From Congeria kusceri (lineage: Eukaryota > Mollusca > Bivalvia > Myida > Dreissenidae), in assembly GCA_027627225.1 (NCBI GenBank), contig CM051024.1, forward strand, positions 40,727,225-40,791,224: DNA of 64,000 bases, given 5' to 3'. The notes below the pieces were generated by a model, which saw only the letters and a program-made list of their open reading frames with translations, made no database searches and had not been told where the DNA came from. Positions 11,232 to 26,200 of the stretch are shown in pieces. A program made the translations under genes and the position numbers. How positions within the stretch are numbered: position 1 is the stretch's first letter; each line of letters opens with the position of its first letter.

Positions 11232-14200
11232 GCTACTACTACTACTACTTCTATTGTTATTGCATATTGACTTACCTCCAGAGATATATGTACGTCAGCA
11301 TTGTGGCCAGTAGACATGCCATTGACATTCCTATTCCCCACTTGAAACGGTTCGTAGTGGCACGGACGTTGCGTCAGCCTCCATAAAACAAATATTAATC
11401 ACATGCTATACCTCGCTATCCGTGTAATACAGCCATTACGGATATTGTTATCGTACACATGTGTAAGATAACGTTTTGAGCGTTTTCATTGGCTACATAA
11501 GCTTTGACTGACGCATGGCGTTATTTTGGTGAAATGACGTCGTCAACATAAAATGACGTCATGTCAGTACACAACTTTGAGGATTTTCCAACTTATTTTG
11601 TTAAAATTAAGTGTTTTTGTTGCGTTTAAAAGCATGCGACAAAAAAATCTTACACTCGTTGTAATTTCATAAGATATTTTATTAAACTCGTCCATGAAAT
11701 TCGTTAGTAAGCTCGTAAAAGGCCCGCCTACTAACACAATTTCTGAACTCCTTTAATAAAATATGGTATGAAATGACAAATCGTGTCAGATCCTATATAT
11801 ATACTTAAGCAGAAAAAACGCATTTTCATTTCATACGCGACTTTTGTTCCCAGTAAAGCGTAACGTTAATAAATAGAGAAACAAACAATTTACAATTTAA
11901 TGGCGTTCGTGTTTAACTTTATAAATCGTTTATTTCTTTTTTATTTAAACACAATTCATTCAATCGATATATTTTAGAAAGCTTTTAAATCACTTAATTT
12001 ACAAATACCAAATGGCTATGATCGTTGTATATATTTTTTTTAAACATAATTTGGAAAGTATTGACATACCTTAACGAACGAACTCATCAAGACAGCAAAA
12101 TTTGTTAGATGATCGCACTTGCAAACAGTTTTGGTGTCATCGGACATTTGTAACTTGCACCCGTCACTAGCCCAGTAACCCGTTTCATTTGTGCTAAATA
12201 CAAACATAAGCATTTGTATTGAATCCATGCTGTTTTTCTAAAATCGAAAAATCATGTTAAAAAGTTAAATTAGTATTAATGAAAGTATACCACAACGCGC
12301 CATTTACCTGCAGTATATACTGCAAATACATGTATAACCGAGTGCTATTATTGTTTCTATTCATGCATACAATTACCTGCCGTACTTCCAATAACTGCAG
12401 ACAGGACTTGTGAGGTGTGTCTTCAAACGTAAGAAAAACACACTAGAATTTCGTTTATTAAACTAGAACAAGACATATACAAAAACATTATACATATTCC
12501 AGTATATAAAGCTTCATATCTTAATTGTTTGTTAAGTGTAATTACAATACGAATCATTTACCTGCATACGTTCAAAAGTCAACGAAACTGGTGGATCAAG
12601 CTTTCCCATATGATTGGACAGAGACAGTGAAAGAATTGGTCCATTAATTGTCTGGTCTTTTTTCTGTATCCTGCAAATAATTGAATATTACATTATATAT
12701 TTGAGTACATTCACTGTTTTATAATTAAAGTGTAGTGTAGTATAGGTCGCATAATTGTGTTGATTATTAAAACCTTATTCGAACGCAAAAAACCCCACAA
12801 AACAAGATTCTGTGTTTGATAAACACACATGCCACCGGTTGGTGCTGGATAGCCCATGTCTTAGTCCAAATTAGGCCAAGGTCAAGATCAAAATGAGTTT
12901 GGGTGATATGAGTGGATTGGGGATAGTCATAAGCAACAACTGTGTAAATATCCAAGTGTTGTTGCAAGCGGTGTTGGTGCTAGACGAAACGGTAAAATCG
13001 TGTTAACCAAGAAACTACACATTTGAATTATTCTAAGTGCAAATGAGGTCATGGTCAAGGTAAACGGTAAAATCTACTTAACCTTGTCGGAATGAAGGAC
13101 GGACAGACGGACGGAAGGACGGACGGACAGGACAATCAATATACGCCTTCCACATCAAGATGCCGGGGGCATAAAAAACACACACACATTTTATTTACGG
13201 ACAACACAAATACCGGTATACAATCGAAATAGTTTGTTCCGAATGTGTACGCTACATGCAACTGTAAAAGTCAAACGAGTAACAATGTGCAAAAAAGTTC
13301 AACTTATTGAAATTAAGAAATAGAAAAAAATATATACCCTGCATTTGTATCAGAAGTATTTGGTAGGACGTGGCTCATATCCTTATAAATCACAACTGTC
13401 ACAGTGACTTCGTTATCACCTTGAAATGAAACATTGGTAAAATTATAAGCATGGGTATAAATATAGCGTTATAATTGAACATGCAGTAAAATACACATCA
13501 ATAAGTTAACTTAGAAGTACAAAATATTCAGTGTGCAGTACGTTCTGATACACAACTTTACTATACCTTGTATAACGACAGGAAATTTCATGTTTATAAC
13601 GAGTCCAGGAATTTGATGGAATACATGTAAATGAATACATATTTGCAAGGCCAATCAACATATGTACAAACCCATTGCTTTTGCGTCTAGTTGAATGTTG
13701 CTTTCAGAGGTTTTTGCCCAATTCTGATCGTCTTGCTGATCGGTCTTAATGTCTGTGTAAGGGAAGACAATGTCTTGCTTCTTTATTTTCTTCACCTCAA
13801 GTGCAACGTTTTTCTGCACAATTGTAATGTTCGTGAAACCTGCCTCGCCTGACCCAACTTTCTCCCGAAGAGCAACTCCGATTTTGTCAACTGACGCTAA
13901 CATGTTTTCTCCACCAGTACTTTTCTGACAATGACAAAATAACAGATATGTTTTAAATGTATTATCAAATATTTCAGATCATTAATTGAAATAAAAACTG
14001 AGACTTTATAAAACCAATCTAAATCCAATACAATAGTGTATAGTCAAGTATAGTCAAGTCCCGATAATGTGTCCTCAATTCTAAATGAAGACATGAGTAT
14101 TAAGTTAATGTAACATCTTTAGCATCTGAATAAAGCTAGCTGTCTGGTGGGTATAGTCTACTTGCTTTTGCTTACAGTTTGCTTGAGAGTCTCCCATGAT

Positions 14201-17200
14201 TCTTTATTCCGTTTATCTACGAGATTACTAACAGACTGGATAAATGCCTGGAATACACAAAAATGTCATTGACATTTTGCATTTTGATTTTAAGTACTTT
14301 CATATCACACTGTAATCAATAATTGACCTAATTATATTTTTAAACTGTATTACAACAAAATTAGGATAACAGTCCTCAGTTATGTATATGTCGACAGGTT
14401 ATTAACTGTTATTTTTTAAATAAAATATCTGCTTCGGAACAGTATATTCCAACAATTGGGTCAAACATGTTCTGAAATATTGGCAATACGTATACCTTAA
14501 CAACATTTTGCGTCGGTAGGCGTTTGTTCACAACAATGTCAGCGACAATATCTAAGCTGCTGGCTAAAACTGTGATTTCAGCATCGGTTAACAGTTCTGA
14601 TGTATTGGTCTTTTCTTCGTTACCAGTGACATTAGCTATCTGTTCCAAAGCATTGCTGATCTTGTCAGCAGTGGCATTGTTTGCAAGAGTTTCCACCTGC
14701 ATTAAGGACAATGAAAAACACGGACATCCATTACATAACATTTTCTTGGTAACTGTTCATTAAGATATCATCTTTGGCGAACTTATTATCTACAAAAAGT
14801 CCCACAATATTATATGATGTCTCAATGATGAAAGAGAAGAAAAATAAGTGCTGTACTTAACGATATCTAGTCCTTATTTGATTTACTAACATCACACTAA
14901 GTTAACACTGAAATATATTTCTAGACGAGTTATGTTTATACGCATTATCGGTATACTCATGTTGGTAAATCACGAATGATTGGAACATAATATTGATTAG
15001 TTGACTTTAATAAGCAGCTACTGCAGCTGGGGTTTCATGTCACTTTTACACTCACAATTTTAGCAACATTTGTGACTGTCATCCTGACACAGTTGTACCG
15101 TGGAAGTTGCCAAGTGCCATCATCTAAACATTTTCGGGTAACATTGCCTGAAATCCGATAATTATTTGATAAAAAAAACTTGCGCAGGTTCTCGAAACGA
15201 AACCATTTGTATCTTATCTAATTTGTCGCTGTCATACATACAAAATTATATCGCATCAGAACACGTTTTTAAAACAGTCATGTTTATCACAGAAAAGAAA
15301 TATTAGGAAATTGAAATGCAGATAAGATATCAAGGCTAAATACCTTCGAATCCTTCGGCACATTGCTGTACTCGTGTGGTTCCTTGAATAACTTCCTTCC
15401 ATTCTGTGCCGCGACTGTCGATATTGGTTGGACAAACAACTTTTTGTTGTTCTTACAAACGATAAATAATATATTCCTCTCATGCTGTATGTGCCATTAA
15501 ATAGGTAATTACAAGTTACATATCTTTTTGTCAAAATATAGATGTCGATTTTAATGTATTTTATGTATATATGAGATTTTATGTTAAAGTCATAAGACAT
15601 CGCCCCAAGAGCATCCTCAATCACGTTTTTTAATTATTGAAGTTATTTCTTCATTATTTAAACTTCAAGCTTCCTTACCTTTCAAATGACAAGTAGGCTG
15701 AATGCCTGACCACGTCCCTGTCGATTGGCATTCTCTTTTTTCATCTCCTATCAACTCGTATCCTTGGTTACACGTGTACCTAGCAACGGCTTGATAGGTT
15801 GATCCTTGCGAAATATCCACCTGACCTTTTATTGGGTTTTTCAATGGACCACAATCTGAAAAGTATGGCGAAACCCCACATTTTTATATATACTGAAGTG
15901 ACTATATATTTGATGTTTGTTGCTCGAGTTCAGGAAAATTATAAAACACAACATTACATGTGAAAACTGTTACGTTTAGTGTTCTTATTAATACACAAGT
16001 TATATGAAATCACAACGAGCTTGTATTAACCTTTACTGATGCATTCAATTGCGACTAAAGGCCATCCCGATGCGAGACACGACATGACGGATAATCCAAT
16101 TAGTTTGTATCCAGGGATACATGAATACATTGCGGTTTTGCCAAACGTGGTTCCTTCTGGTGTCTTAACAACTCCGTTCGGCAGTGAACCTACAGGTCCA
16201 CAATCTGGAATATTAAGTAATGATTAATTGGTTATGCTAATAAATGAATTTTAGTTTCAAGATTGCATCTTTATCAGAAAAAAAATGATTTGAAATATGA
16301 TGATAAATATGTAGATCTTTCCTACCAAACAAGGGAAACAGTGAACATATACTAATATAAACCATGTTGCTTTTTTTAACACTATGGAAATATAAAACAA
16401 TGAAGATACCATGTGGTTCGCAGAACGCATTTTCCCATTCACCATTCAGCCCACACTTAATCAGGGACTTGTTGTGTTCATAGCCTATGGTACAATTCAC
16501 CACTGCAAGAGCTCCGTACGTTGTGTGTAATGGATCCAGCAATGTTATGCTGCCGCCTAGGACTGTTGGTGGCAAACCACAATCTAAATAATAAACATGA
16601 CCTCCACATAATTGTATTGTGTATATGCATACATGTATAACATATTTAATTTAATACTAATAAGGTAAATACTCATATTAAAACGTGTAAATGTTTGCAA
16701 AATTTGAATATACTGTGAAAGCGTTTTCGATTGTGCATTATTCAAAAGTATAACATTCTACGTAGTTCACATGTAGCATTTCCCAATTCTCCGTTCTGCA
16801 TGCACGTTACAAGAGGTTCATTGTGCAAATATCCTGGATCGCAATTCATTTCAGCTATTGCCCCGTATGTTGTATTACCTTCCTCAACTAGAGTTATGTT
16901 ACCGCTTGCGATTGATGTAGGTAGCCCGCAATCTGTATTATTTTGAAAACATCCTGCACATTTATTGTCCGACAACATTGACCTGATACTCATTTGTTTC
17001 CGCGATGTTTCGTTGATGTCCGTCCTTGTTCTAGGGTATATGTACTGTAAACACTGTGTTTTAGATAGTAGATAATCGTCATTATTCAACTGGAATGACA
17101 GCCTAATGGTTGAGTGCTCGCTTACTGTTTAAAGGATATGGTGTTAAAATTCTGTTTTCAGTCGTTTCGTTTTTCCATAAGGACATTGTCGTTCCAGCCG

Positions 17201-20200
17201 TAATTGCTGTCCAACTTTTTCTGAGATAACATAAATGCTTTTTAATTTGTTTTGTCTTGGGGAAGACATCCTTCTTTTGTGTGGTAATAATCATTGCGCT
17301 CAAATTAATAAATGTTAATACATACATGTAAACAGGATTCGAACCGACGATCCGTAAGCAACTGCCCTAAGCTCCTATACGTTAAATTAATTAACACTCC
17401 AACTTAATCTTCAGTGCGCTATACTGTAAGTTAATTGCTGCTTGTCCATGGTGCTTCTAATAAGTGCTTAAAGCGTTTACTGACAATGCAGAAAGTACTC
17501 TGCGGCTTGTGTATGTTTGAAATTATTTTGCAACATCATTGGTAACAGTACATTAAGCGACTCAAATAAACATCTTAGGACCTACCGGCTCCACCACATA
17601 CTACACCAACGTCCTCTGGGTGCCCACAGTTGCTCACGCCCCATCCATTATTTCTACAGTTAACAATGGACGACTCTGTGCCGGTACATGTTACGTCATC
17701 AAGCCATACTTGTCCCGACCCTTTAGCAAAGTCATCCGGGTACAATATTTTGCCATTACTCATTCTACAAAGAGGCAGCGACAAAATGTGTGTATCTTGT
17801 TATAAAACCTTATGCATACACTTATAGTTATTTAAAATATGATTAAAATGACAGTCACTCAATTTTTAATCCCGGGTTACATACGCAAGTAGGAATGTAA
17901 ATGACGCCTAAATACTTAGTAGTCAAACGTTTTGTGTTAGTGAACTATGTGTTAAATACCACTTTTTAACCTAGTTTGCTTATGTATGTAATAAGAGAAT
18001 ATTAAAGAAAACTACGTACTATTTCAGAAAGGGAAAACAATACTATAATGTGTGGTATATAATTGCAGACACTCCTACCCGAGCTCTTTACAGAGGACGT
18101 TGGCAAAGTGGCTATCGGCGTTGTCATCGCATACTGTCCCCCACTCGCCGTCGTGGAAGACCTCTACCCGGCCCCAATTGGACCCTCCACCAGCAAGCCG
18201 AATAGTTCCTGGTATAGTATGAGTATTTTTTAGTTTTAGTTTATATGAGTATTAGATTTATGTCGTGATATCAAATACCAACAACAACCATAATAGCTAG
18301 ACACGTATTGCGTCAATATGGTGTGGCATCGCCTGTAGGACTTATGTCCATAATGAGCATATGCATAACATAGTTTATAACTTCAATTGAAGGAAATTGT
18401 CTAAGTCCTGTTTGAGATTGGTAGGTAAATAGACACAAGATTTAATAAAACCTACACATTTGTATAATTTTGACATTTTTTTAACCTTTTCACTGTAGGT
18501 TTAACTATATTTGTTAATTATTAGTGGCTATTTCGTAACAATATGATGTAGAGAAATGCCACCTTAAACGAAAAGTTTCAAAGATTAGTAGTGTATATGT
18601 GGTTTATAAAATAGCAAGTACACGTATATCTGAAATGAAGAATACCTCATGATTCCGTGATTGTTGCACCAAATCATATTTCACGCATCAATATTAACTG
18701 TAGAAGTACGTTGAACACAATCTGTTTCGACATGATTGTGTCCTTTGGAATAAAACCAATCAAATCAGTCTTATAATTATTGATGTTATTTTATGTACAT
18801 TAAGGCATTTAAATATGCGTTTTCGCGCACAATACCAATGCGTTTTTCACTTTAAAAACTGGTTGTTGTATGCGGTATGGAGTAACAAGCACATATACGA
18901 AACACGCCTGTGTTAAGGGTAGTCAAAAATGCTCACATATAATTTTTCTCTAATTACCATAATTAATTACTTCCACAATTTACATGACTGCACGGAACAA
19001 AACCGAACTAGTTTAATGTCTTTAAATATGTGCAGGTACTATCCATAACATACGCACACACATTCAGATGCAGTACGTGGCTTCATTGTATTTATAACAC
19101 AAATAATTTAAACCTTGAAAAGCATTCATTGTGCACAAAATCTAATACAGATTGTATTAATTTTCGTGTTTAGCAAGTGTTATTTGAAAAGGATGCGCTA
19201 CAGCTTCAGCTCTACTACAATTTTAATTCGCACATAGGTCTATACAATCTAGTGGGCCATGATGTATCTGACAGCAAACTTACAGCTTACGATAATGGAT
19301 TCGACTGACCTACTCTATGTCATCTAATGACAAATAATTTTCAATGAGTATTTGAAAACAACTAAACAACTTCAAAGAACCTTGGACTAGATATACGTGC
19401 ATGTTACTATTGCCCAAGAGATAATCAAGTTATGCATTCATACACAAGTCATGATACGCATAACTGGTTTATCTTTGCAGCTGTCAAGACAAGACGAAAC
19501 ATAAAACGGACAACTGAGTTTTGATCGATATCATTTAATCCGGTTATATGTAAACGCACTTCGTATAAAACTATGTCCATATAACATAAAATGTACGAAA
19601 AGTAACTCTTATACTTTGTAAAAATTGAATACAATTTGCATTTTATCTCATAATGCTACTTTAGTACTTGTCAACGAAGAGTGCTTTTGCTTTCTGTTTG
19701 TCTAGTAAACTGTCGTAGTTATTGCCTTGTAATTGGTCACGTGCCTCAAATAAAGGACCAGAAGATATTAATTAAGAAAAGATTTTTGATTTAGAGTGGT
19801 TTATCGGCTAATAAACATCGATTTGGAGTTCTGGTGCATGTGAATTAAACCACGAGGGCGTTAAAGCATCAGAAGCATAAAAAATGCGAAAATTATATCG
19901 ATTCTGACATGACCTGGCATCATTTTCGTTAATTACAATGCGAACTTCATTTTACAGTTTTAGAACCTTTTATTCAGGTTGTCAATTTATGGTTTAACAA
20001 TGGTGAACTTTGTCTATTAAAAACTCTGAGCAGGTCATGTTAGAATAATGATTTCTCTCCTTCTGGTGTTTCGGGGGCTGATCTTATATTTTGATCAAGT
20101 TGCTTACTACTACAGTCTACGTTATAGCGTAACACAAAATATTATTAATATTCATCTACATTTCAGCATATTTTATAACTGAATTGTAACTTGTAATAGT

Positions 20201-23200
20201 AAACGACTATTGAGTAAACACGTCCTATTTTCCGTATCCACCAAAATCTCATTGAAATGGCTGTGTAAAGAAGCCGACATTTGTAAAGCTTTTCAATATA
20301 ACAGATGTGATTTGCTTTTATCACACAACAGGGACCGATTGAAATACGTATGCATTTGATGACGGTTTAAAATCGCATTACGCTTTTGAAGTCATTGTTT
20401 ATGCAAACAGTAAGAAACGGGACTGCACTGGTCATCTTTATGTAACGCCGTTATTGTTAGTTGATAGTTGCGTTTTACTGAATTTGCATTATACAATAAT
20501 CAGGATGTTATAAAAAATATCATTACAACACTCCAATTGCATCAGCAGAACAATTATCAACAAAGTGAAACTCCATAAGCGACAGCAGGAGAGAAGTCTT
20601 CTTATCAGCACGAGGTCCTATATTTAAGGCAAGTAACAAATTGCAAGAAAAAAATCAGCACAATACAAAAACACATAACAAACACAAACGCGAAATAATA
20701 AAACTGGGATCACCGCCTTGGAGCGGTCAATGCAAAGAATTGTGGGTTTTAACCGGTTTATGGGTAACCTCACCTCACTCAATAACAGACCAACATTTAT
20801 GCAAAATCATATTCTTATGCGATAATGAAACGTTCTGACGTGAACATTTTAATTAAAAAGATTTCTCAAAGATGAATACCATTCTTACAAATGAGTGAAT
20901 TGCAAAATGTCTCAGAAAATATACCAAAACAAGAGGGCCCTGAGGGCCCTGAGGGCCCTAGGACGCTCCCCTGAGACCTTGTAACCCAATTAGAATTTGC
21001 ATCCCCGAGGCGTGGTTTATTTTTATCCCAGGAGCATGATGTGAACAATCTTTTGAACAATCTTGAATAAACCTCTGGGCCTGGCGGTTTCAGGTAAATA
21101 TTTTTAAAGTACGTTTGCAATTTATGTCTATATAAAGCATGTGACCCCTCGGGGTACCACCAGATTTGACCCCAGGAGCATAATTTGAACAATCTTTGGA
21201 GAGGACCACTATGCAATGTTACGTACCAAATATACGAAAGCTGTGGGCCTTGCCGTTTCAGAGGTTTTTAAAAGTCATTTTGCTATTTAAGTCAATATAA
21301 AACATGTGACCCCTGGGACGTGACCAGATTTGACCCCAGGGGCACAATTTGAACAATATTAGTAGAAGACCACAATAAGGACTTTACACATTAAATATGA
21401 AACCTCTAGGCCTTGCGGTTTCAGAGAAGATATTTGAATACAATTTGCAATCAAAGTTCATAAACTTGCGGTTTCTGAAGAGAACATTTTTAACGTCAGT
21501 TTGCTATCTATGTCTATATAAATAGTGTGACCCTCGGCGCGTAGCCAGTTTTGACCCCAGGGGCATCATGTGAACAATATTTGTAGAGGACCACTATAGG
21601 ATGTTACATACCAAATATGACACCTCTGGGCCTTGCGATTTCAGAGAAAAAGCTTTAAAAAGACATTTTGCTATTTAAGTTTATATAAACCATGTGACAC
21701 CTGGGGCTTGGCCAGTTTTGACCCAGGGGCATAATTTGAACAACCTTTCTAGAGGACCACTAGAGGATGTTCATACAAAATATAAAATCTCTTGGCCTTG
21801 TGGTTTCAGAGGAGAAGATTTTTAAAGTAATTTTGCTGTATATTCTACTGAAACCATGTGACTCCCGGGGCGTAGCCCTATTTGAACCCAGGGAAATAAT
21901 GAGAACAGAATTTGTAAAGGACCACTAAAGGATATTACATACCAAATATGAAACCTCTGGGCCTTGCGGTTTCATAGGAGAGGATTTTTAAAATCATTTT
22001 GCTATATATTCTATATAAACCATGCGACCCCCGGGGCGTGGTCAGTTTTGACCCCAGGCGCATTATTTGAACATTCTTTGTAGAGGACCAGTAAGGAATG
22101 TAATATACCAGATATGAAATCTCTGGGCCTTGCCGTTTCAAAGGAGAATATTTTTCTATATATTCTATATAAACTATATGACCCCCGGGGCTTGGCCATT
22201 TATCACCCCAGGGGCATATTTTGAACATTCTTTGTAGAGGACCACTTGCGGATGTTACATACCAAATATAAAACCTCTGGATTTTGTGGTTTCAGAGGAG
22301 TAATTTTGCTATATATTCTATATCCCACGTGACCCCGGGGCGTGGCCCGTTCTGAACCCAGGGGCGTAGTTTTAAAAATCTTTGTAGAGGACCACTATAT
22401 GATGTTACATACCAAATATGAAAGCTCTGGGCCCTGCGGTTTCAGAGAAGATGATTCTTAAAAATCTATTTTTAGCTCTGGTGACCTACATATTTAGAGG
22501 ACCGTAATGATTTGAACAACTTTGAAAGAGGGTCATCCAATAATTATTCCTGTGAAAGTTGGTGAAAATCTGTTAAGTGGTATAGGAGAAGATGTTGTTT
22601 TAATGAAAAGTTGACGACGCACGCACGCACGACGGACAACGGGCGATCATAAAAGCTCATCATGAGCACTTTGTACTGTGGTGAGCTAAAAACACATGGG
22701 AAATTGCCAGTAACCAAACAAATACTCGTACTTTACATGCAAACATAAACAAATTTACGTATTTACACACTGAAACGCGATATGCTCTTTGCGACTATGA
22801 TTATAACAAATAATAATAATCATTCAAGCGAACCAAAATTTAATAAGATCTTTCCAAATTAATTTATTTTGGATAAACGTTTATTATTTAGCCATATACA
22901 AGAAAGAAAATATCAAATTATCATTCAAAATTTCAACATTTCAAACGTAGAAGATACTTATGTTTGGCAGAGATCGAAATTGATTGATCATTCGGTTTAA
23001 TCAAACAGCAATGATGACCTTATATTGCAATTTGAAACCGTTAATGTATCTATTCAGAATTCATAGTAATTTAGTAACGTGAATGTATATGTATGTGTAT
23101 ATGCTATATCATAATTCTGCATTTAATGAAAACATGTATGAGTGCTATTCGCAATTGTGTGTACATTTTATGGAATAGTATCATTTAACTTGTAAAGTCG

Positions 23201-26200
23201 ATTCTAATATGTTTTTCGAAATAATACACTGTCACGCATACGTTTTATTTTCTTATAAATATTAAAATATGTTTCAGTAATAATTAAAACTTTGTCAGAT
23301 GAGTGACAATTAACGGTCCCCGATTGATAGCATGTTTAAAGGTGGGGGCCAGCCAGTTTTTATAGTTATGATAGAATATGAAGTTTTGGCAAAAAGTTAA
23401 ACCCCCTCTTTACGCACAGTCACAGGTTGTTACTTTCAACGATAAAGAACAGTTTCCAGAAAACCCGTTGGAAACTGTAGGAGGAGTTGCGTCCACAATA
23501 ATTTTTTCCTATGTATTCATAGCGGAAAAATAACCAACGGGCCATAACTTCGTAATGGAGGAGAAACATTAAATCCCGTTCTTTACGCACAGCTACACGT
23601 TACCCGCAACAATATAGACAGGTTTCCATTCCAACAATGAAGTATGTAAAGGGCAATAACTCCATAATTATGAAGTGTAGAGTAACGGTTATTGTGCAAT
23701 GCACTTCTACTTAATGAGATCCATTCACCTATGAAGTTTCAAGATAATACCTCTTATGGTCTAAGACTTATGCCCTGGGCAAAGGGTACTATGAACAGTT
23801 ACAAAATGCAATAATTCCAGAATTATGAAGGGCAGAGTTCTTTAGCCCTGCACTTCTCCTCAATGAGATCTATCAACCTATCAATTTTCAACCTGATAGC
23901 TTAAATGCTTTGTAGTTATGAAGGAAAAACATTCAAAATGGTCACTATAAAGCACCGCAATAAATTGCAGGGGAAGGGGGCCTAATTAACATAATTATAA
24001 CAACACACCGTAGCATTTTATTTCAAGTGTGTTTTTATGGCTAATTTATAAAAATGTTGCTCAAATCTTTAACGGTGACCACAGCCCATGTTAATTAAAT
24101 GAAATATTGTACATCTATTATCCGAATGTGCATGTATGGCTTAGGAAATATTAGTGCAACCAACAGTCTTTCCTTTTGCTTATCACACAACAGTATATAC
24201 TAAATGCGCAATTTGTGTTTTGATTCGCATTCATTATAGCATACCTTAATTCGAATAATAAAAATCTAACCAGGCTGTTCGCAGGACACGTTTTCCCATG
24301 ATCTGTTAGAAAGGCAAGTTATCTCGGATCTGCCAGTGTACCCCGGGTCACAGTTAACATCAACGATCGAACCGTATGTTATATTAGTACCCTGGCGTAA
24401 AGTTGCATTTCCATTTGCAATAACTGGCGGTGGTCCACATGCTGAAAAGGGGGAAGGTTTATCGCAATGATCAATTTAAATGACAAAAGCCGTTACATTA
24501 ACTTAGCATCCTTATTTAATCAATAATGGACGATAATTGCTATGACATTATTTTAACAGTTGTGTTAAATTATATTTGAATGAAAGGTACGTTATACAGC
24601 AAATTACCGAGGACTGATATTTATGTTTATGCAATTTCTGGTAAGCCATAATATTGACCGGAACTGTACATGTACATACGCACTAAATTCAAACATATGG
24701 TTAAATGATTAAATCACCCCAATTGGTATAGACGCTGATCCGCCAATACGCGCCACACATCTTGCTGCTGTCTCCGGTACATGGTGAGTCACATTCGTAC
24801 TCCGGCCGTTTGACTGCGTTCAGCGTATTGCCACAGAAGCATTGTACACTTACCTACGCAGTAAATTCAAACATATGGTTAATTAAAATCACCCAAAATT
24901 GCTATAGACGCTGATGTTCCAAAATCCGCCATACATCTTGCTGCTATCTCCAGTACATGGTGTGTCACATTCTGACTCTGGTCTTTTGATTGCGTTCAGC
25001 GTATTGCCACATAAGCATTGACCAAATGCACAAACGAATCCATTCAAAGAGCATATTGACGTTAGTAGTAAAGGTAGAGCATCAGATGTTCCTGACGTGT
25101 AATTATTGACCGATTAAGTATTGTATCGTATCATTGGTCTTGTAACTACTCCGAATGAATTTGATCTGCTACAAACAGCCGTTTACATAATACGGATGCT
25201 TTTACAAGACGCTGACGGTCCCAAATTTTACCATATTCATAGATTTCGTAACAAAAAACACGCTTTTCCTCTGGCAATTTAGATTATAAAAAATAGATAA
25301 AAACGACATCGGACAGGTACCCGTATCTATACGAGAAACACTCAAGATACAACAGCGTGTTAACCTCCTTCATGTATGGAAGCTTTCCATTGGGTCTTTG
25401 AAATTCTGCTCGTGTTTTCAAAAAAGTAAACCCGGCAAGGAATGTGCACTAGCATCAATACTCAATAAAGGTCTGCAAATCCTTGCAAAATGAAGCACGT
25501 CACCTTCTGATAATGAAAATTCATTCACATTCCACTCATTAATTGATGAGAAAATGTCCCGACTATGCAACACCTACAGGATCTTGACAAATCAGATATG
25601 AAGTGGAATCAGATAAACAAATAATATACAAATCGTATAGGATCATCTGATCAATATGTACCTTTAACATCATGGAACACGTGCTTGCATAGAACAATGA
25701 ATGGAAAGTTGACACAAATGCCCTCGCTGCTTTAACAACACCTATTTAAGTGCAAAACACTGAATAGTTATAGACGGTAACAATTTCTAAGCATATTTAA
25801 AGCAAACCGACCTCCACTCCGGCATATCTGTAGGCGCTGCAACGACTTGCACACTCCAAAGGTGTGTTCGTGGAAGAGGTGCTCAACATAGGAAGAAGGA
25901 CACGATCACGGGTATCCTCATAACAACCGAGATAAACGATACCTGCCAAAAAGTAGGAACACAAATATACTTCGTATTCGCAAGACGCGATTTGCACTAG
26001 CTGTTCTGAAGGTCCGTTCAAACAAGTTGCGGATATTATTTTAAATACATATCTTAATTGTTAAAACAAAAAAATCATATTAACAAGTGGGCCAAGATGT
26101 TTACAGCAGATGATAGCAATCGACCACGTACATGTTTTTAAAAATTTAAAATAATTTAAAGAATTTTGGTAGAGGGTCATTTAGGGTAAAGGGTCATTCA

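Noticed and set aside
11022..11341. Poly-Thr and poly-Val open frames
   Set aside because: Translations of an ACT microsatellite, partly overlapping the TM1 exon in the wrong frame.
12767..12967. 66-codon minus-strand frame
   Set aside because: Lies within a dispersed repeat in an intron between two phase-matched GAIN exons.
15256..15624. 122-codon minus-strand frame
   Set aside because: Runs through intron and reads the HormR exon in a different frame; the true frame (VCPTNIDS...) gives the four-Cys domain.
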